NCBI RefSeq assembly: GCF_003570905.1
Contig: NZ_QXJM01000027.1
Location: forward strand, 1-64,000
DNA: 64,000 bases
Reading direction: 5' to 3'
Source: Cohnella faecalis
GTDB taxonomy: Bacteria > Bacillota > Bacilli > Paenibacillales > Paenibacillaceae
The translations under genes were made by a program, and so were the position numbers. Below, one piece after another: positions 18,980 through 28,539 of the stretch (its first letter is position 1; the number at the start of each line of letters is the position of its first letter). The notes beneath the pieces were generated by a model. The model was not told the origin of the DNA. It did not search any database and saw nothing but the letters and a program-made list of their open reading frames with translations.

Positions 18980-19522
18980 ATGACGGCATCCGTACGCAAA
19001 GACTGGGACACCTATTTCATGGACATCGCCTTTATGGTTTCGACCCGCTCCCGCTGTCCCCGCCGTCATGTCGGCGCCGTTCTCGTCCAAGGGAAAAAGT
19101 TGCTGGGCACCGCTTATAACGGCGCTCCGATGGGAGTTCCCGACTGCTCCGAGGCGGGCTGCATGATCGTGGAGGAATTGGAGCGGGTACCGCAGGGAGC
19201 CGGGGCCGGGGCTGGGGCTGGGGACGAAGCCGGTCCGGTCAAAAAGCAACGCTGCATCCGAACGATTCATGCCGAGCAGAATCTGCTGCTGTTCACGGAT
19301 CGCAACGACCGCGAAGGCTCGACGGTATATGTGACGGACCAGCCATGCTGGACTTGCTCCAATATGCTCGCCAACAGCGGGGTAGCCGAAATCGTCTACA
19401 TCCGAATGTATCCGAAGGATCATGAGAAGGTAGCTACGCTCATGCGGCAGCGAGGGATCGTTTTTCGCCGTATCGAGGGCTACGTTCCTCCGCCGGATAC
19501 CGAAGTTCAGGACGGCTCATAA
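18980..19522 (+). CDS. comEB: ComEB, deoxycytidylate deaminase-like protein
   Basis: A 180-residue zinc deaminase of the dCMP deaminase family. Metal and proton-shuttle residues are in TIHAEQNLLLF, and the cysteine pair is PCWTCSNML. ComEB converts dCMP to dUMP or, in competence, is reported to help ComGA localisation; B. subtilis comEB is not essential for uptake. ATG 18980 has TAAGGGAGGACC upstream. A low-complexity insert GAGAGAG at about residues 74-80 arises from repeated GGGGCT-like units. Between comEA and comEC as expected. Confidence 0.95.
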   Translation: MTASVRKDWDTYFMDIAFMVSTRSRCPRRHVGAVLVQGKKLLGTAYNGAPMGVPDCSEAGCMIVEELERVPQGAGAGAGAGDEAGPVKKQRCIRTIHAEQNLLLFTDRNDREGSTVYVTDQPCWTCSNMLANSGVAEIVYIRMYPKDHEKVATLMRQRGIVFRRIEGYVPPPDTEVQDGS

Positions 19523-19597
19523 CGGCTTGCAACAGAGGAAGAACCTCTTCGCCTATACGGTGGAGCGGTTTTTTCTTTTTAAAAGGGGGATTTTGAA

Positions 19598-22180
19598 GTG
19601 GGAAGACGGCCTCTCGTTCTATTTGCAGTGTGCTGGCTGGTCGGAGCTTCCGCGCCGTCGCTGCTGAGCTTCGCCGGTTCGCTTGCCGCGCTTGCAGGCG
19701 CAGCGTTTCTCCTGATCGGAACGACTGCGTTCCGGCGCATATCGGGAAAGCTCGCGCTGCTTTGCGCGGCGGCGCTCTTCCTGTCCTTCGGTCACCGAAT
19801 GTGGGCGGAGCAGGGCAACCAAACGAAGCTATCGCCGGATGCAAGCGATGCCGCACGAACGGAAGCCGTCTTGACGGGCAGGCTCCTTTCTCCTGCAAGC
19901 GTGGACGGAGACTTGGTCGTTTTTAGAATAGCCGCGAATGTTGCGGATCTGGGCTTGACAGGGGAGTGGACGAACGTTGCGGGAGAGCGGCTAGCGGTGC
20001 GGGTCAAGCTGAAGGAGCGCACGGAACAGGCTGCAGCGAAGAAGTGGAAGAGGGGGATGACGGTAAGGATCGGCGGAGTGCTCGAACGGCCCGGAAGCGC
20101 CGGGAATTTCGGCACATTCGATTACCGCGCTTACTTGGAACGGCAGCAAGTTCATTGGCAGCTCACTGCCGAGGGAGCCGCTTCGGTCATCATAACGAAA
20201 CGGAAGCCGCCGCTTTTTGTACGGCCGATGCAGTGGATCGATTTTTTGAGGGAGGCGATCGGAGAGCGAATGAACCGGTTATTCCCGAACGGCGATGCAG
20301 GGTATATGAAAGGTCTTGTCGCCGGTATTCAGGAGGACATCGATCCCGGGCAGTACGATGGCTTTTCTCGTCTCGGGCTCACTCATGTGCTCGCGATTTC
20401 CGGTTTGCATGTCGGAGTCGTCGTATTCGCTCTTCTGCGGTTCGGAGCGGTGCTCAGGCTAACGCGAGAACGCGGCATGGAACTGACGATTGCGGCTATG
20501 CCAGTCTATATGCTGCTTACCGGAGCTTCCGCTTCGGCGGTTCGGGCTTGCCTTATGGCCATGATCGCGCTCGCACTGGCCCGCCGGAATCAATTGAAGG
20601 ACGGGCTTCATTTGCTTGCGGCCGCGGCTCTAATAATGGTCGTCGGCAAGCCGGCAATCGTGGAAGAGGTCAGCTTTCAGCTTTCGTTCGCCGTAACGGC
20701 CGGACTGCTGCTGTTTGTACCGCTTGTTGCGGCCTGGCTTCCGATCCGCTGGAAACCGCTTCGCAATGCGCTTGCCGTCGCGATAACCGCGCAGGCGGCA
20801 TCCTTTCCGCTGTCCGCGTATTATTTTCACGGCTTGCACTTGCTGTCGCTCCCGGCCAATCTGATTCTCGTCCCCTTCATAAGCTTTATCGTGATGCCGC
20901 TGGGTCTGGCTGCGATTTTGCTCGGTTCGCTCTGGCTGCCGCTCGGAATCGTTCCGGCGAAGATCGCAACGGTCTGCAATGAAATGACTTTCCGCATCGT
21001 GGGTCAGTTCGATAACGCGACGCGGCTGCAAACCGTATGGCCTCAGAGCAACTGGCACTGGGTCGTCGCCGCTTATTTATTAATGGGACTGACGGCGCTC
21101 TGGCTGCGGCGATTATTGGAAGCGAGGCAATGGGCGGAGCAGGAAGCCGCCTTCGAGGCCGAGGAGACGGTTCCGCTTCGCGAAGCGGGATTGGAGGAAT
21201 TCGGCGTCGGCAAACCGTTTGCCGTTGCGGGTATGCTGCTGCTCTCGGCGTGGGGGGGATGGCTGTTATGGGGAATAAAGCCCGCTTTTCTCGATTTGAC
21301 GGCGAAAGCGATGTTTCTGGACGTTGGGCAAGGCGACAGCATATTGATTCGGACCGGAGGAGGCCGATACGCTTTGATCGATACCGGAGGCGCGGTTTCG
21401 TTCCGCAAGCCGGGGGACGAGTGGAGGGAACGCCGCGATCCTTACGAAGTCGGCCGGAAGCTTCTCGTCCCGCTGCTCAAGCAGCGGGGAGTGCGCGTCT
21501 TGGAAGCGCTCGTGCTCACCCATCTGGATCAGGATCACATCGGCGGAGCCGAGGCGGTTATTCGGAACGTGCCGGTTCGCCGAATCGTATTCAACGGCAC
21601 GATCAAGGATGCTTCGTCCGTGCGCAAGCTGTTCCGGTTGGCACTTGACAAAGGCATACCTTTGTTCGCGGCCCGGGCGGGAACGACTTGGCGAATCGAC
21701 GGCTCGGCAAGCATAGACGTTCTGTATCCGGAACGACACCCGGGAGACGCGGTATCGTTCGAGGACGAGCAGAACGATCGAAGCGTTGTGCTTAAGCTTG
21801 CTCTTTATGGCAGAACCTTTATGCTGCCCGGCGATCTCGAAGCGGCGGGGGAGAGGAATATCGCGACTGCCTACGCCGCCGATCGGTCGCGGCCTTCGCC
21901 GGAACCGGTCGACGTTCTTAAAGCGGGCCATCATGGAAGCAAAACGTCGACCGTCGCCGAGTGGCTCGAGCTTTGGACTCCGAGAGAGGCGGTCATATCC
22001 GTCGGCCGCAACAACTTATACGGCCATCCGCATCTGACTGTGCTGAACCGTCTGGACGAGTATGGCGTCGCCTATTTTCGTACGGACAGGGACGGGGAAA
22101 TTCAGTATCGGATCAGTCCTTCGGGGAAGCTGGAGCGCCGGGAAAAACGCGCGGCGGAGGAAGTCCCATCAACCTTTTGA
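19598..22180 (+). CDS. comEC: ComEC/Rec2 DNA-uptake channel with beta-lactamase-like domain
   Basis: ComEC carries single-stranded DNA across the membrane during transformation. The 860 residues have N-terminal spans, an OB-like external domain, and the competence core (HVLAISGLHVGVVVFAL near residue 265) with further spans. The C-terminal metallo-beta-lactamase domain reads MFLDVGQGDSILIRT, LTHLDQDHIGGAE and KAGHHGSKTS. All metal ligands (HLDQDH and HHGS) are present, so the nuclease-like domain may be active. GTG 19598 has AAAAGGGGGA eight bases upstream. Full length and intact. Confidence 0.96.
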   Translation: MGRRPLVLFAVCWLVGASAPSLLSFAGSLAALAGAAFLLIGTTAFRRISGKLALLCAAALFLSFGHRMWAEQGNQTKLSPDASDAARTEAVLTGRLLSPASVDGDLVVFRIAANVADLGLTGEWTNVAGERLAVRVKLKERTEQAAAKKWKRGMTVRIGGVLERPGSAGNFGTFDYRAYLERQQVHWQLTAEGAASVIITKRKPPLFVRPMQWIDFLREAIGERMNRLFPNGDAGYMKGLVAGIQEDIDPGQYDGFSRLGLTHVLAISGLHVGVVVFALLRFGAVLRLTRERGMELTIAAMPVYMLLTGASASAVRACLMAMIALALARRNQLKDGLHLLAAAALIMVVGKPAIVEEVSFQLSFAVTAGLLLFVPLVAAWLPIRWKPLRNALAVAITAQAASFPLSAYYFHGLHLLSLPANLILVPFISFIVMPLGLAAILLGSLWLPLGIVPAKIATVCNEMTFRIVGQFDNATRLQTVWPQSNWHWVVAAYLLMGLTALWLRRLLEARQWAEQEAAFEAEETVPLREAGLEEFGVGKPFAVAGMLLLSAWGGWLLWGIKPAFLDLTAKAMFLDVGQGDSILIRTGGGRYALIDTGGAVSFRKPGDEWRERRDPYEVGRKLLVPLLKQRGVRVLEALVLTHLDQDHIGGAEAVIRNVPVRRIVFNGTIKDASSVRKLFRLALDKGIPLFAARAGTTWRIDGSASIDVLYPERHPGDAVSFEDEQNDRSVVLKLALYGRTFMLPGDLEAAGERNIATAYAADRSRPSPEPVDVLKAGHHGSKTSTVAEWLELWTPREAVISVGRNNLYGHPHLTVLNRLDEYGVAYFRTDRDGEIQYRISPSGKLERREKRAAEEVPSTF

Positions 22181-22273
22181 GGACAAATATATCGTTTTTT
22201 GCTAGACTGAATAAAGAATTGCCCGGGGAAGGACGATTGGCACAACTTTCCTTCGCGGCTAACGTAACCTTTG

Positions 22274-22300
22274 TGCAACCTTTTATCGGATGCTTGCGTC
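22274..22300 (+). promoter_or_regulatory. ECF-type autoregulatory promoter of the sigma factor gene
   Basis: TGCAACC at 22274-22280 and CGTC at 22297-22300, with 17 bases between AAC and CGTC, match the AAC...CGTC pattern of ECF sigma promoters in Bacilli. It lies 30 bases upstream of the ECF sigma gene, which suggests self-control. A second AACC copy sits at 22266-22269. Confidence 0.7.
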
Positions 22301-22332
22301 TGTGAGGGTGCAGAGGAGGAGGATCTTCTGTG

Positions 22333-22878
22333 ATGGAGCCGGCTCTCATCAAAGCTGCGCAGGCGGGCGACAAGGAAGCGCTGGTCGCGTTGCTTCGCGA
22401 GATTGAGAACCAAGTGTATCGTACGGCTTATTATTTGCTGAATCACGAGCAAGATGCGCTGGACGCATCGCAGGAAGCTCTTATTCGAATTTATACCAAG
22501 ATCAATTCCTACGAGGAAAAGGCTCAATTCCGGACTTGGGTTCAGCGGATCGTGACGAATATTTGCATCGACAAATTCCGGAGAAGCAAGCCGTCGGTGT
22601 CGATCGACGAGCATGAGCTTGTATTTGAATCTGGAGACAGCGTAGAAGGCGAAGTGTTATCCGCCTATGAAGCCGAAGAGATCCGGGAAGCGATTCAAAA
22701 GCTCCCCGAGCATCATCGCACGGTCGTCGTTCTTCGCTACTTGCAGGATTTTTCGTACAACGAAATAGCGGACTCGCTGCACTTGCCGCTTAATACGGTC
22801 AAATCATACTTATTCCGAGCCAGACAGCAGCTGCAGGTTCTGCTTCATGATTATCAGAAGGGTGGTGTCCGGGGATGA
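22333..22878 (+). CDS. ECF-family RNA polymerase sigma factor
   Basis: A 181-residue sigma factor. Region 2 carries YLLNHEQDALDASQEALIRIY and FRTWVQRIVTNICIDKFR; region 4 carries LPEHHRTVVVLRYLQDFSYNEIADSLHLPLNTVKSYLFRAR. ATG 22333 has GAGGAGGAGG upstream; an in-frame GTG one codon earlier is equally close. It overlaps the anti-sigma start by four bases, the standard sigma/anti-sigma arrangement. The regulon is unknown, but the pair likely controls its own promoter at 22274. Confidence 0.94.
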   Translation: MEPALIKAAQAGDKEALVALLREIENQVYRTAYYLLNHEQDALDASQEALIRIYTKINSYEEKAQFRTWVQRIVTNICIDKFRRSKPSVSIDEHELVFESGDSVEGEVLSAYEAEEIREAIQKLPEHHRTVVVLRYLQDFSYNEIADSLHLPLNTVKSYLFRARQQLQVLLHDYQKGGVRG

Positions 22879-23870
22879 TCTGCCAAGAGGTGATGGAACT
22901 CATGCAACGTTACGTAGATGACGATTTGAACGAGCAAGAAACGTCTCGCATGATGTCCCATGTCGAGGAATGCCCCGACTGCGCCGCCATGCTGGAACGT
23001 CTGCGCCGTTTGTCCGACGGGCTTATGCAGCTTCCGAAGGTAACGCCGCCGTTCAGTCTTGTCGATGCCATTCTGCCGCAGTTGGAGCTGCAGGCTGTCG
23101 GCACCGTCAGGGGTGAAGACAGCGGCTCCGCTTCGGTAACCGACGCGCCAACGCCATTGGCCGAAACGCGCTCCTCGCGCCCTCGCAGAGGGTTGTTCGG
23201 ACGCATTGCGGGTGTCGTGGCGCTCGGACTCGCTATTGGCGCCATGCTGTACAATCAGCCCTTCCCGTTCGGGACAAGCGGCAGCCAAAACAATTCCGAG
23301 GCGGCCATGCCGAAGGAATCTTCTGCGCAAAGCTTCAAGATGTCCGATCAAATCGGCGCCGCTGACGATATGGTTGCTCCTTTGACTGCCGGGGCTCCTA
23401 CTCCTTCAGCCGAGGAGGCTCCGGCTCCATTGGTCGAGAATGGCCCGGCGCCTTCGGTTGGGACAAAGCACAAAAACGAAGCCCGCCAAGGTATAGCCGA
23501 GACGGAGGCGGACAAGAAAAGCTTTGCCCCCGAATCCGCGCAGCCGGCAGCGGGCCAAGAAACCGATAGCGCAGGCGGCGGCCAAATGAAGGAAGCGCCA
23601 AGCTTGAAATCGCTGGGCAGCTCTCCCGGCGACATGGGACAGTCCCCGGACGGCAAATGGATGACTATTGCATCTGCCGACGGCTTGCTTACGGTAATCA
23701 AAGCGGAAGACGGCTCGACCGTATTCGCGACGCCGGTTCGTTACGGGATGCCTACCGGACTCTCGTGGAACGCCGATAGCACCCAACTGTCCTATACGTT
23801 CGCTGACGAGAACGGCAAGCAGACGAATTACGTGTACGATGTTACGACCGGCAAGGAATCGACTCGTTAA
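22875..23870 (+). CDS. Zinc-binding anti-sigma factor with extracellular sensor-like domain
   Basis: A 331-residue protein. The N-terminal zinc-finger anti-sigma domain has HVEECPDC (HxxxCxxC, residues about 36-43). A basic stretch precedes one membrane span (IAGVVALGLAIGAMLY, near residue 116-131). A long Ala/Pro/Glu-rich linker leads to a C-terminal segment resembling beta-propeller blades (SPDGKWMTIASADGLLTVIK and LSWNADSTQLSYTF). It should hold the sigma factor at the membrane and release it upon an external signal. ATG 22875 overlaps the sigma stop. The signal is unknown. Confidence 0.88.
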   Translation: MICQEVMELMQRYVDDDLNEQETSRMMSHVEECPDCAAMLERLRRLSDGLMQLPKVTPPFSLVDAILPQLELQAVGTVRGEDSGSASVTDAPTPLAETRSSRPRRGLFGRIAGVVALGLAIGAMLYNQPFPFGTSGSQNNSEAAMPKESSAQSFKMSDQIGAADDMVAPLTAGAPTPSAEEAPAPLVENGPAPSVGTKHKNEARQGIAETEADKKSFAPESAQPAAGQETDSAGGGQMKEAPSLKSLGSSPGDMGQSPDGKWMTIASADGLLTVIKAEDGSTVFATPVRYGMPTGLSWNADSTQLSYTFADENGKQTNYVYDVTTGKESTR

Positions 23871-23951
23871 CTTTCCCGCACACTCTAAGCGCTTCGTGCG
23901 TATGATAGGTCGTGGGAGTTGACGCCGTCCTTCAGGGCGCGTGTCACGTCG

Positions 23952-23988
23952 TTCGCGCACGGTACCATGGGCCGGCCGGCGAACGTTG
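23952..23988. other. Intergenic inverted repeat between anti-sigma and holA
   Basis: CGTTCGC at 23952-23958 pairs with GCGAACG at 23982-23988, around a core with three restriction-like palindromes (GGTACC, CCATGG, GGCCGGCC). No T run follows. The remaining 200-base gap shows no gene. Confidence 0.5.
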
Positions 23989-24078
23989 ATATAGATGTCC
24001 GAGGACGAAGGGATCGCGACCGAATAACGGCGTGATCTCTTTGTCGTATTAATGCGATAACCGAAGGAGAAGACGAGT

Positions 24079-25110
24079 ATGGAGGCTAGTCAAGCGTTTC
24101 GCGAGCTGAGGGAAGGAACGGTTCGGCCCGTATACGTGTGCCACGGAACGGAATCTTATCTAATGAACGAATTCGTCGAACGGCTGACGGAGAAGCTGGT
24201 GGAGCCCGAGCATCGGGACATGGCGATTATTCGATTCGATACGGGCGAGATGCCGATCGACGTCGTGCTGGACGAAGCCGAAACGATGCCGTTCCTTGTG
24301 GAGAGGAAGCTTATTCTTGTGCGCGACAGCGTTTTGTTCGCATCGGGCAAAGAGTCGTCCCGCATCGAGCATCGCGCCGAGCGGTTGCTTGCGTATATGG
24401 CGCAGCCTATGGAGACGACCGTTCTTGTGTTTCTTGTCCCTCACGAGAAACCGGACGAGCGCAAAAAGCTCGTCAAAACCGCCAAGTCGTCCGACAGCGT
24501 TATCGCGTTTACGTCACTTCCGCCGGAAGAGCTGCAGAGGTGGGTGATGAAGCGCGCGGAAAGACAAAATCGCACTTTGGAGCCGGCGGCTGCCGAAGAG
24601 CTGCTGAAGAGGGTAGGCACCGATATGCTCTCGCTCGCGGCCGAGACGGACAAGCTTTGCTTGCACGCAGGCGAGGGCGGGAGGGTGACCGCCGGGGCGG
24701 TGGACGAGCTCGTGCCGATCGCCACGGAGCAGAACGTGTTCAGGTTGACCGAAGAGCTTGCCGCGTTAAGAACGGGTAAAGCGATTTCGCTTTATTACGA
24801 TCTGCTGAAGCAGCGTGAGGAGCCGATCAAGCTGATGGCGCTTCTCGTGCGGCAGTTCCGCAACATGTTGTACGTGAAGGAACTGGGCGGACAAGGCTAT
24901 TCGCCTCAGCAGATGGCTGGACAGCTCGGACTTCATCCTTACGCGGTCAAAATAACGGCGGAGCAGGCGCGAAAATTCAGCGTGGAGCGATTATCCAAGC
25001 TGCTGTCGGAGCTTGCGGATCTTGATTACGCGATGAAGACCGGACAAGTGGAGAAGACGCTCGGACTGGAGCTGTTTCTGCTGAGAACCGGCTCGGCCGG
25101 CGCGGGATGA
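24079..25110 (+). CDS. holA: DNA polymerase III delta subunit
   Basis: HolA (YqeN) opens the beta clamp within the clamp loader. The 343 residues begin with the N-terminal region including VYVCHGTESYLMNEFVERL, then the sensor-like helical domains (DMLSLAAETDKLCLHAG) and the collar domain with LLVRQFRNMLYVKELGGQGYS and LSELADLDYAMKTGQ. ATG 24079 has CGAAGGAGAAGACG upstream. Same position as yqeN in B. subtilis, upstream of and convergent with rpsT. Confidence 0.95.
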   Translation: MEASQAFRELREGTVRPVYVCHGTESYLMNEFVERLTEKLVEPEHRDMAIIRFDTGEMPIDVVLDEAETMPFLVERKLILVRDSVLFASGKESSRIEHRAERLLAYMAQPMETTVLVFLVPHEKPDERKKLVKTAKSSDSVIAFTSLPPEELQRWVMKRAERQNRTLEPAAAEELLKRVGTDMLSLAAETDKLCLHAGEGGRVTAGAVDELVPIATEQNVFRLTEELAALRTGKAISLYYDLLKQREEPIKLMALLVRQFRNMLYVKELGGQGYSPQQMAGQLGLHPYAVKITAEQARKFSVERLSKLLSELADLDYAMKTGQVEKTLGLELFLLRTGSAGAG

Positions 25111-25121
25111 ACCGATAGGAC

Positions 25122-25156
25122 AAAAAAGCCATCCTCGAAAGAGGATGGCTTTCTTC
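25122..25156. terminator. Bidirectional terminator between holA and rpsT
   Basis: AAAAAAGCCATCCTC pairs with GAGGATGGCTTTCTT around GAAA. The A and T runs serve both holA and the convergent rpsT. Confidence 0.9.
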
Positions 25157-25173
25157 ATGGCCGGCTTAAGCTA

Positions 25174-25446
25174 TTAAGCTTGAGCGGACAGGGCGTTCAG
25201 CTTTTTGGCAAGACGGGACTTTTTGCGAGCTGCCGCATTTTTGTGAATGAGGCCTTTGGTCACCGCTTTGTCCAGTTTTTTCTGGGCCAGGACCAACGCG
25301 TCTTTTGCTGCGTTTACGTCTGTTCCAACGACGGCTTGATCGGCTGCTTTTACGGCCGTACGCAGGGCGGATTTTTGCGAAGCGTTGCGCAAGCGGCGCT
25401 TTTCGTTCGTTTTCGTCCGTTTAATGGCGGATTTGATGTTCGGCAT
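25174..25446 (-). CDS. rpsT: 30S ribosomal protein S20
   Basis: A 90-residue basic protein with the S20 pattern [21 protein letters not shown] and [21 protein letters not shown]. It binds 16S rRNA in early assembly. The start is ATG 25446, with AGGAGGTGAAAAG immediately upstream; the longer in-frame reading is rejected. Opposite strand to its neighbours, as in B. subtilis. Confidence 0.97.
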   Translation of the reverse strand: MPNIKSAIKRTKTNEKRRLRNASQKSALRTAVKAADQAVVGTDVNAAKDALVLAQKKLDKAVTKGLIHKNAAARKKSRLAKKLNALSAQA

Positions 25447-25572
25447 TCTTTTCACCTCCTGAAAAACAAGAGTATTTCTCCACACAACTTGTAACATTCT
25501 ATCATGGAGGGGTGTAAAAAGCAAGGCGAAAACCCACTCCATTCCGCTTGCGAAAGGGGTTGCCGAACACAG

Positions 25573-26574
25573 GTGGCATCCGATTTAAGCTTATATAACG
25601 TGCGTACCGATCTGGCGCTCGAGGCGAAGGAGCTCGCGACGCCTCCCGGAGGCGGAGATTTGCCTGGAGTCTGGTCGGAAGAGGAGAGCGGCGGAGGCAT
25701 CACCGTTAGCCGGATGCACATTCAAACGGAGGAAGGCGCGCAAAAAATCGGCAAAATGATCGGTCATTACGTGACGCTGGACGTCCCTGAGCTTCGTCGC
25801 GGAGATACCGACCTGCAAGACAAGGTAGCGACGGCGTTCGCGAAGGAGTTTGAGGCGTTTTTGAGCCGAATCGGCATCGACAAGACGAAGAGCGTGCTCG
25901 TCGTCGGTCTCGGCAATTCGAACGTAACTCCGGACGCTCTCGGACCTCTCGTCGTCGAGAACATCATGGTAACGCGCCAATTTTTCGAGCTTATGCCGGA
26001 TCAGGTCAGTCCCGGCTATCGTCCGGTCAGTGCGGTTGCTCCGGGCGTCCTGGGCACGACGGGCATCGAGTCGAGCGATATCGTCTTCGGAATCGCGCAA
26101 AAATCGAGCCCCGATCTAATCATTGCGGTCGACGCGCTGGCCGCGAAGTCTCTGGAGCGGGTGAACACGACCATCCAAATCGCAGATACTGGCATTCACC
26201 CCGGCTCCGGGATCGGCAACAAACGGCGCGGCTTGACGAAGGACATCCTCGGCGTTCCGGTTATCGGCATCGGCGTTCCGACCGTTGTGTATGCGTCGAC
26301 GATCGTGAACAATACGATGGATCTCGTTTTTGGACATATGAAAAAGCATACGGAAAAAACAGGAGCTTTGTTCGGAGTGTTCGGCGACATGCAGGAAAAC
26401 GAGCGTCTCGGACTCGTCAAGGAGGTTCTTCAGCCGCTCGGTCACGACTTGCTGGTTACGCCGAAGGAGATCGACAAGTTTATCGAGGACATCGCCAACG
26501 TCATTGCGAGCGGCTTGAACGCCGCGCTGCACGAAGCGGTGGACACGGACAACGTTGCCGCTTTTACGCATTGA
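25573..26574 (+). CDS. gpr: Germination protease GPR
   Basis: GPR degrades small acid-soluble spore proteins when spores germinate. About 333 residues; the start [15 protein letters not shown] is the processed end and the family motifs [34 protein letters not shown] and [14 protein letters not shown] are clear. GTG 25573 is chosen because it follows AAAGGGG and gives a normal length; an ATG at 25504 has no ribosome-binding site and would lie in the rpsT promoter area. A stretch between [10 protein letters not shown] and [10 protein letters not shown] is shorter than in B. subtilis. Probably sigma-G controlled. Confidence 0.93.
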   Translation: MASDLSLYNVRTDLALEAKELATPPGGGDLPGVWSEEESGGGITVSRMHIQTEEGAQKIGKMIGHYVTLDVPELRRGDTDLQDKVATAFAKEFEAFLSRIGIDKTKSVLVVGLGNSNVTPDALGPLVVENIMVTRQFFELMPDQVSPGYRPVSAVAPGVLGTTGIESSDIVFGIAQKSSPDLIIAVDALAAKSLERVNTTIQIADTGIHPGSGIGNKRRGLTKDILGVPVIGIGVPTVVYASTIVNNTMDLVFGHMKKHTEKTGALFGVFGDMQENERLGLVKEVLQPLGHDLLVTPKEIDKFIEDIANVIASGLNAALHEAVDTDNVAAFTH

Positions 26575-26588
26575 ATCGAACGACAATC

Positions 26589-26622
26589 AGACATTCCGGT
26601 TCGCCCGGGGTGTCTTTTTTTT
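26589..26622 (+). terminator. Terminator after gpr
   Basis: AGACA and CCGG pair with CCGG and TGTCT, followed by eight T. The rest of the 276-base gap to spoIIP shows no gene. Confidence 0.85.
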
Positions 26623-26850
26623 GAGAATAACAGAAATCATGAATCGGAGGATTGGAAGTCCGTCAGTAGTCGTAAAATCGGAGCTGCGAGGGCAGTTTTC
26701 CTGCTCACTCGAGTACGGCTTCTCCCGAACTTTCTCTCTCAAACGTTCTATCACTATCGAATCTCTCATATGCTTCAATACCTGACAGAAAAAAGAGAGA
26801 AAGAGTTCCCTGTGGACAAAAGGCGGGGCTCGAACGGGAGGATGAATGGC

Positions 26851-28107
26851 ATGAAACGAATCGTCGTAACGCTGAATTGGCCTCTGTTAAGAAACCGCTG
26901 GCGAAGAATTCTCATTACCGGACGAGCCTACTTTATTCTTAGTCTCGGCTCCATGCTCGTCTTCGTTATGCTTGGACTGGCCGGCATGCTTCAAAACGCG
27001 GTCGCGGCATCTCCCGTGCAATCGATGAAAGGCTTTGCCGCCTCGTTGTCCGGCGGTTTTTTCGGCTCCTTGCTCGGAATGGAGCTTCCCCATATGAAAA
27101 CGGCCAAGGAGGATTCTCCATTGAAGTCGGACGTGGTCGCTTCCTTTTTGATCCGATTTCTGACGAACTTGAATCCGGACGATCCCAAAGCCTGCTGTCC
27201 GCCGAGATGCCGGGAATGCTTCCGGACAAGTCTCTGCTGCTCCGAACCGGCTCCGGAGGAACGGAGGAGCCCCCTGAGGATCACGGTCCGATCGAATCGG
27301 AGATCGGAAGCGGAGAGGATGACAATGGGCAGACGTCTCCGTCCGAAGAGCCAGACCCGTCATTGCCGCCGGATGGACAATCGCACAGCCGTCCGAAACT
27401 TCCGAGCCATCGCCTCCTGCCGACAACGAACCCGATCCGGCGTCCACGGACGGACGCAAGGTTGTGTTCATTTATCATTCTCATAACCGCGAGTCGTGGT
27501 TTCCAGAGCTGAAAGCCGGGACGAAGGACGCGAATTCCGGCAATATGAATATTACGCTGGTCGGGAAAAGGCTCTCGGCGCAACTGGAAAAAAACGGAAT
27601 AGGCACCGTCCATTCGAACAAGGATTACGTTGGAACGGTCAAAGATTACAACTGGAACTTTTCCTACAAATACTCGCTTCAGACGTTGCGGCAGGCGGTC
27701 TCGCAAAACAAGCAGCTTAAATTCTTTTTCGATATTCATCGGGATTCGCTTCGGCGCAACAAGACGACGACAACGATCGGCGGCAGAGATTACGCGCAAG
27801 TGTTTTTCATTATCGGTCACCGGAACCCGAACTGGAAAGAGAACGAAGCGTTCGCGACGGCTATTCACGAGCAGCTGGAAAAAGACTATCCGGCTTATCC
27901 AGAGGGATTTGGGGCAAGACTGCGGCGACGGGCAACGGGGAATATAACCAATCGATTGCCCCGGACAGCGTGCTCATCGAGATCGGAGGCGTAGACAACA
28001 CACTTCAGGAAAGCTATCGGACCGCTGACGTTCTCGCGAAAGTTATCGCAAAGCTGTACTGGGATAACGAAAAAACGGAAAAAGTAGATAATAAGATATC
28101 GAATTAG
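26851..28107 (+). CDS. spoIIP: SpoIIP, engulfment peptidoglycan hydrolase (three frameshifts as sequenced)
   Basis: SpoIIP is an amidase and endopeptidase that thins septal peptidoglycan during engulfment, working with SpoIID and SpoIIM. The N-terminal span is near RAYFILSLGSMLVFVMLGLAG; the amidase domain includes VVFIYHSHNRESW, FFFDIHRDSLRR and SVLIEIGGVDNTLQES. The frame breaks at AAA 27187-27189, between 27365 and 27392, and at TTT 27908-27910. Each needs one extra base, after which the family sequence resumes exactly. ATG 26851 has GGGAGG nine bases upstream; the ATG at 26842 is too close. Catalytic residues are intact, so decay is unlikely. Confidence 0.9.
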
Positions 28108-28119
28108 GAGGGGATTCGG

Positions 28120-28530
28120 ATGCGTCGGGATACGTTCAAGCTGCTGTTGATGGCTGCGATTGTTGCGTTCGCGATTATGTACGGGATGGAGCTCGCTTCA
28201 AGCGGCATATCCAGCGTGAACGGACCGTGGTCGTCCGACGGAAAAGCCGGCGCACAGACGAAGGGCTCGGTCATCCATTCCGAAGAAGAGTGGGAGCTTC
28301 CATCGCCGACTCCCCAAGACGGCGCGACCGCGGAAGGGAAGACGAGACGGCAGTCCTCCGGGGAAAATGACGACACGATCCGCCAGCCGGACGAAGTCTT
28401 CATCCCTCGCAACGACCGGGAGCCGATCGTCGATCGCGTATCCGCCAAAACGGCGACGGTATTGCACGACGTTTCCCATAGCGGCATTCGGATTGTCGTG
28501 TCGTTGTTCGAAAAAATAACGGGCTCTTGA
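28120..28530 (+). CDS. YqxA-like protein (DUF3679), spoIIP-linked
   Basis: A 136-residue protein with an N-terminal membrane span (LLLMAAIVAFAIMYGMELA) and a polar, low-complexity middle. It follows spoIIP by 12 bases (GGAGGGGATTCGG ribosome-binding site), the position of yqxA in B. subtilis, and its end (VLHDVSHSGIRIVVSLFEKI) fits DUF3679 proteins. Function unknown; probably sporulation-linked by context. Identity rests on position and pattern, not on a strong signature. Confidence 0.72.
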   Translation: MRRDTFKLLLMAAIVAFAIMYGMELASSGISSVNGPWSSDGKAGAQTKGSVIHSEEEWELPSPTPQDGATAEGKTRRQSSGENDDTIRQPDEVFIPRNDREPIVDRVSAKTATVLHDVSHSGIRIVVSLFEKITGS

Positions 28531-28539
28531 ACAGGCGGC

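Noticed and set aside
25504..25572. Upstream ATG extension of gpr
   Set aside because: No ribosome-binding site, and it would overlap the rpsT promoter region; GTG 25573 gives the family length.
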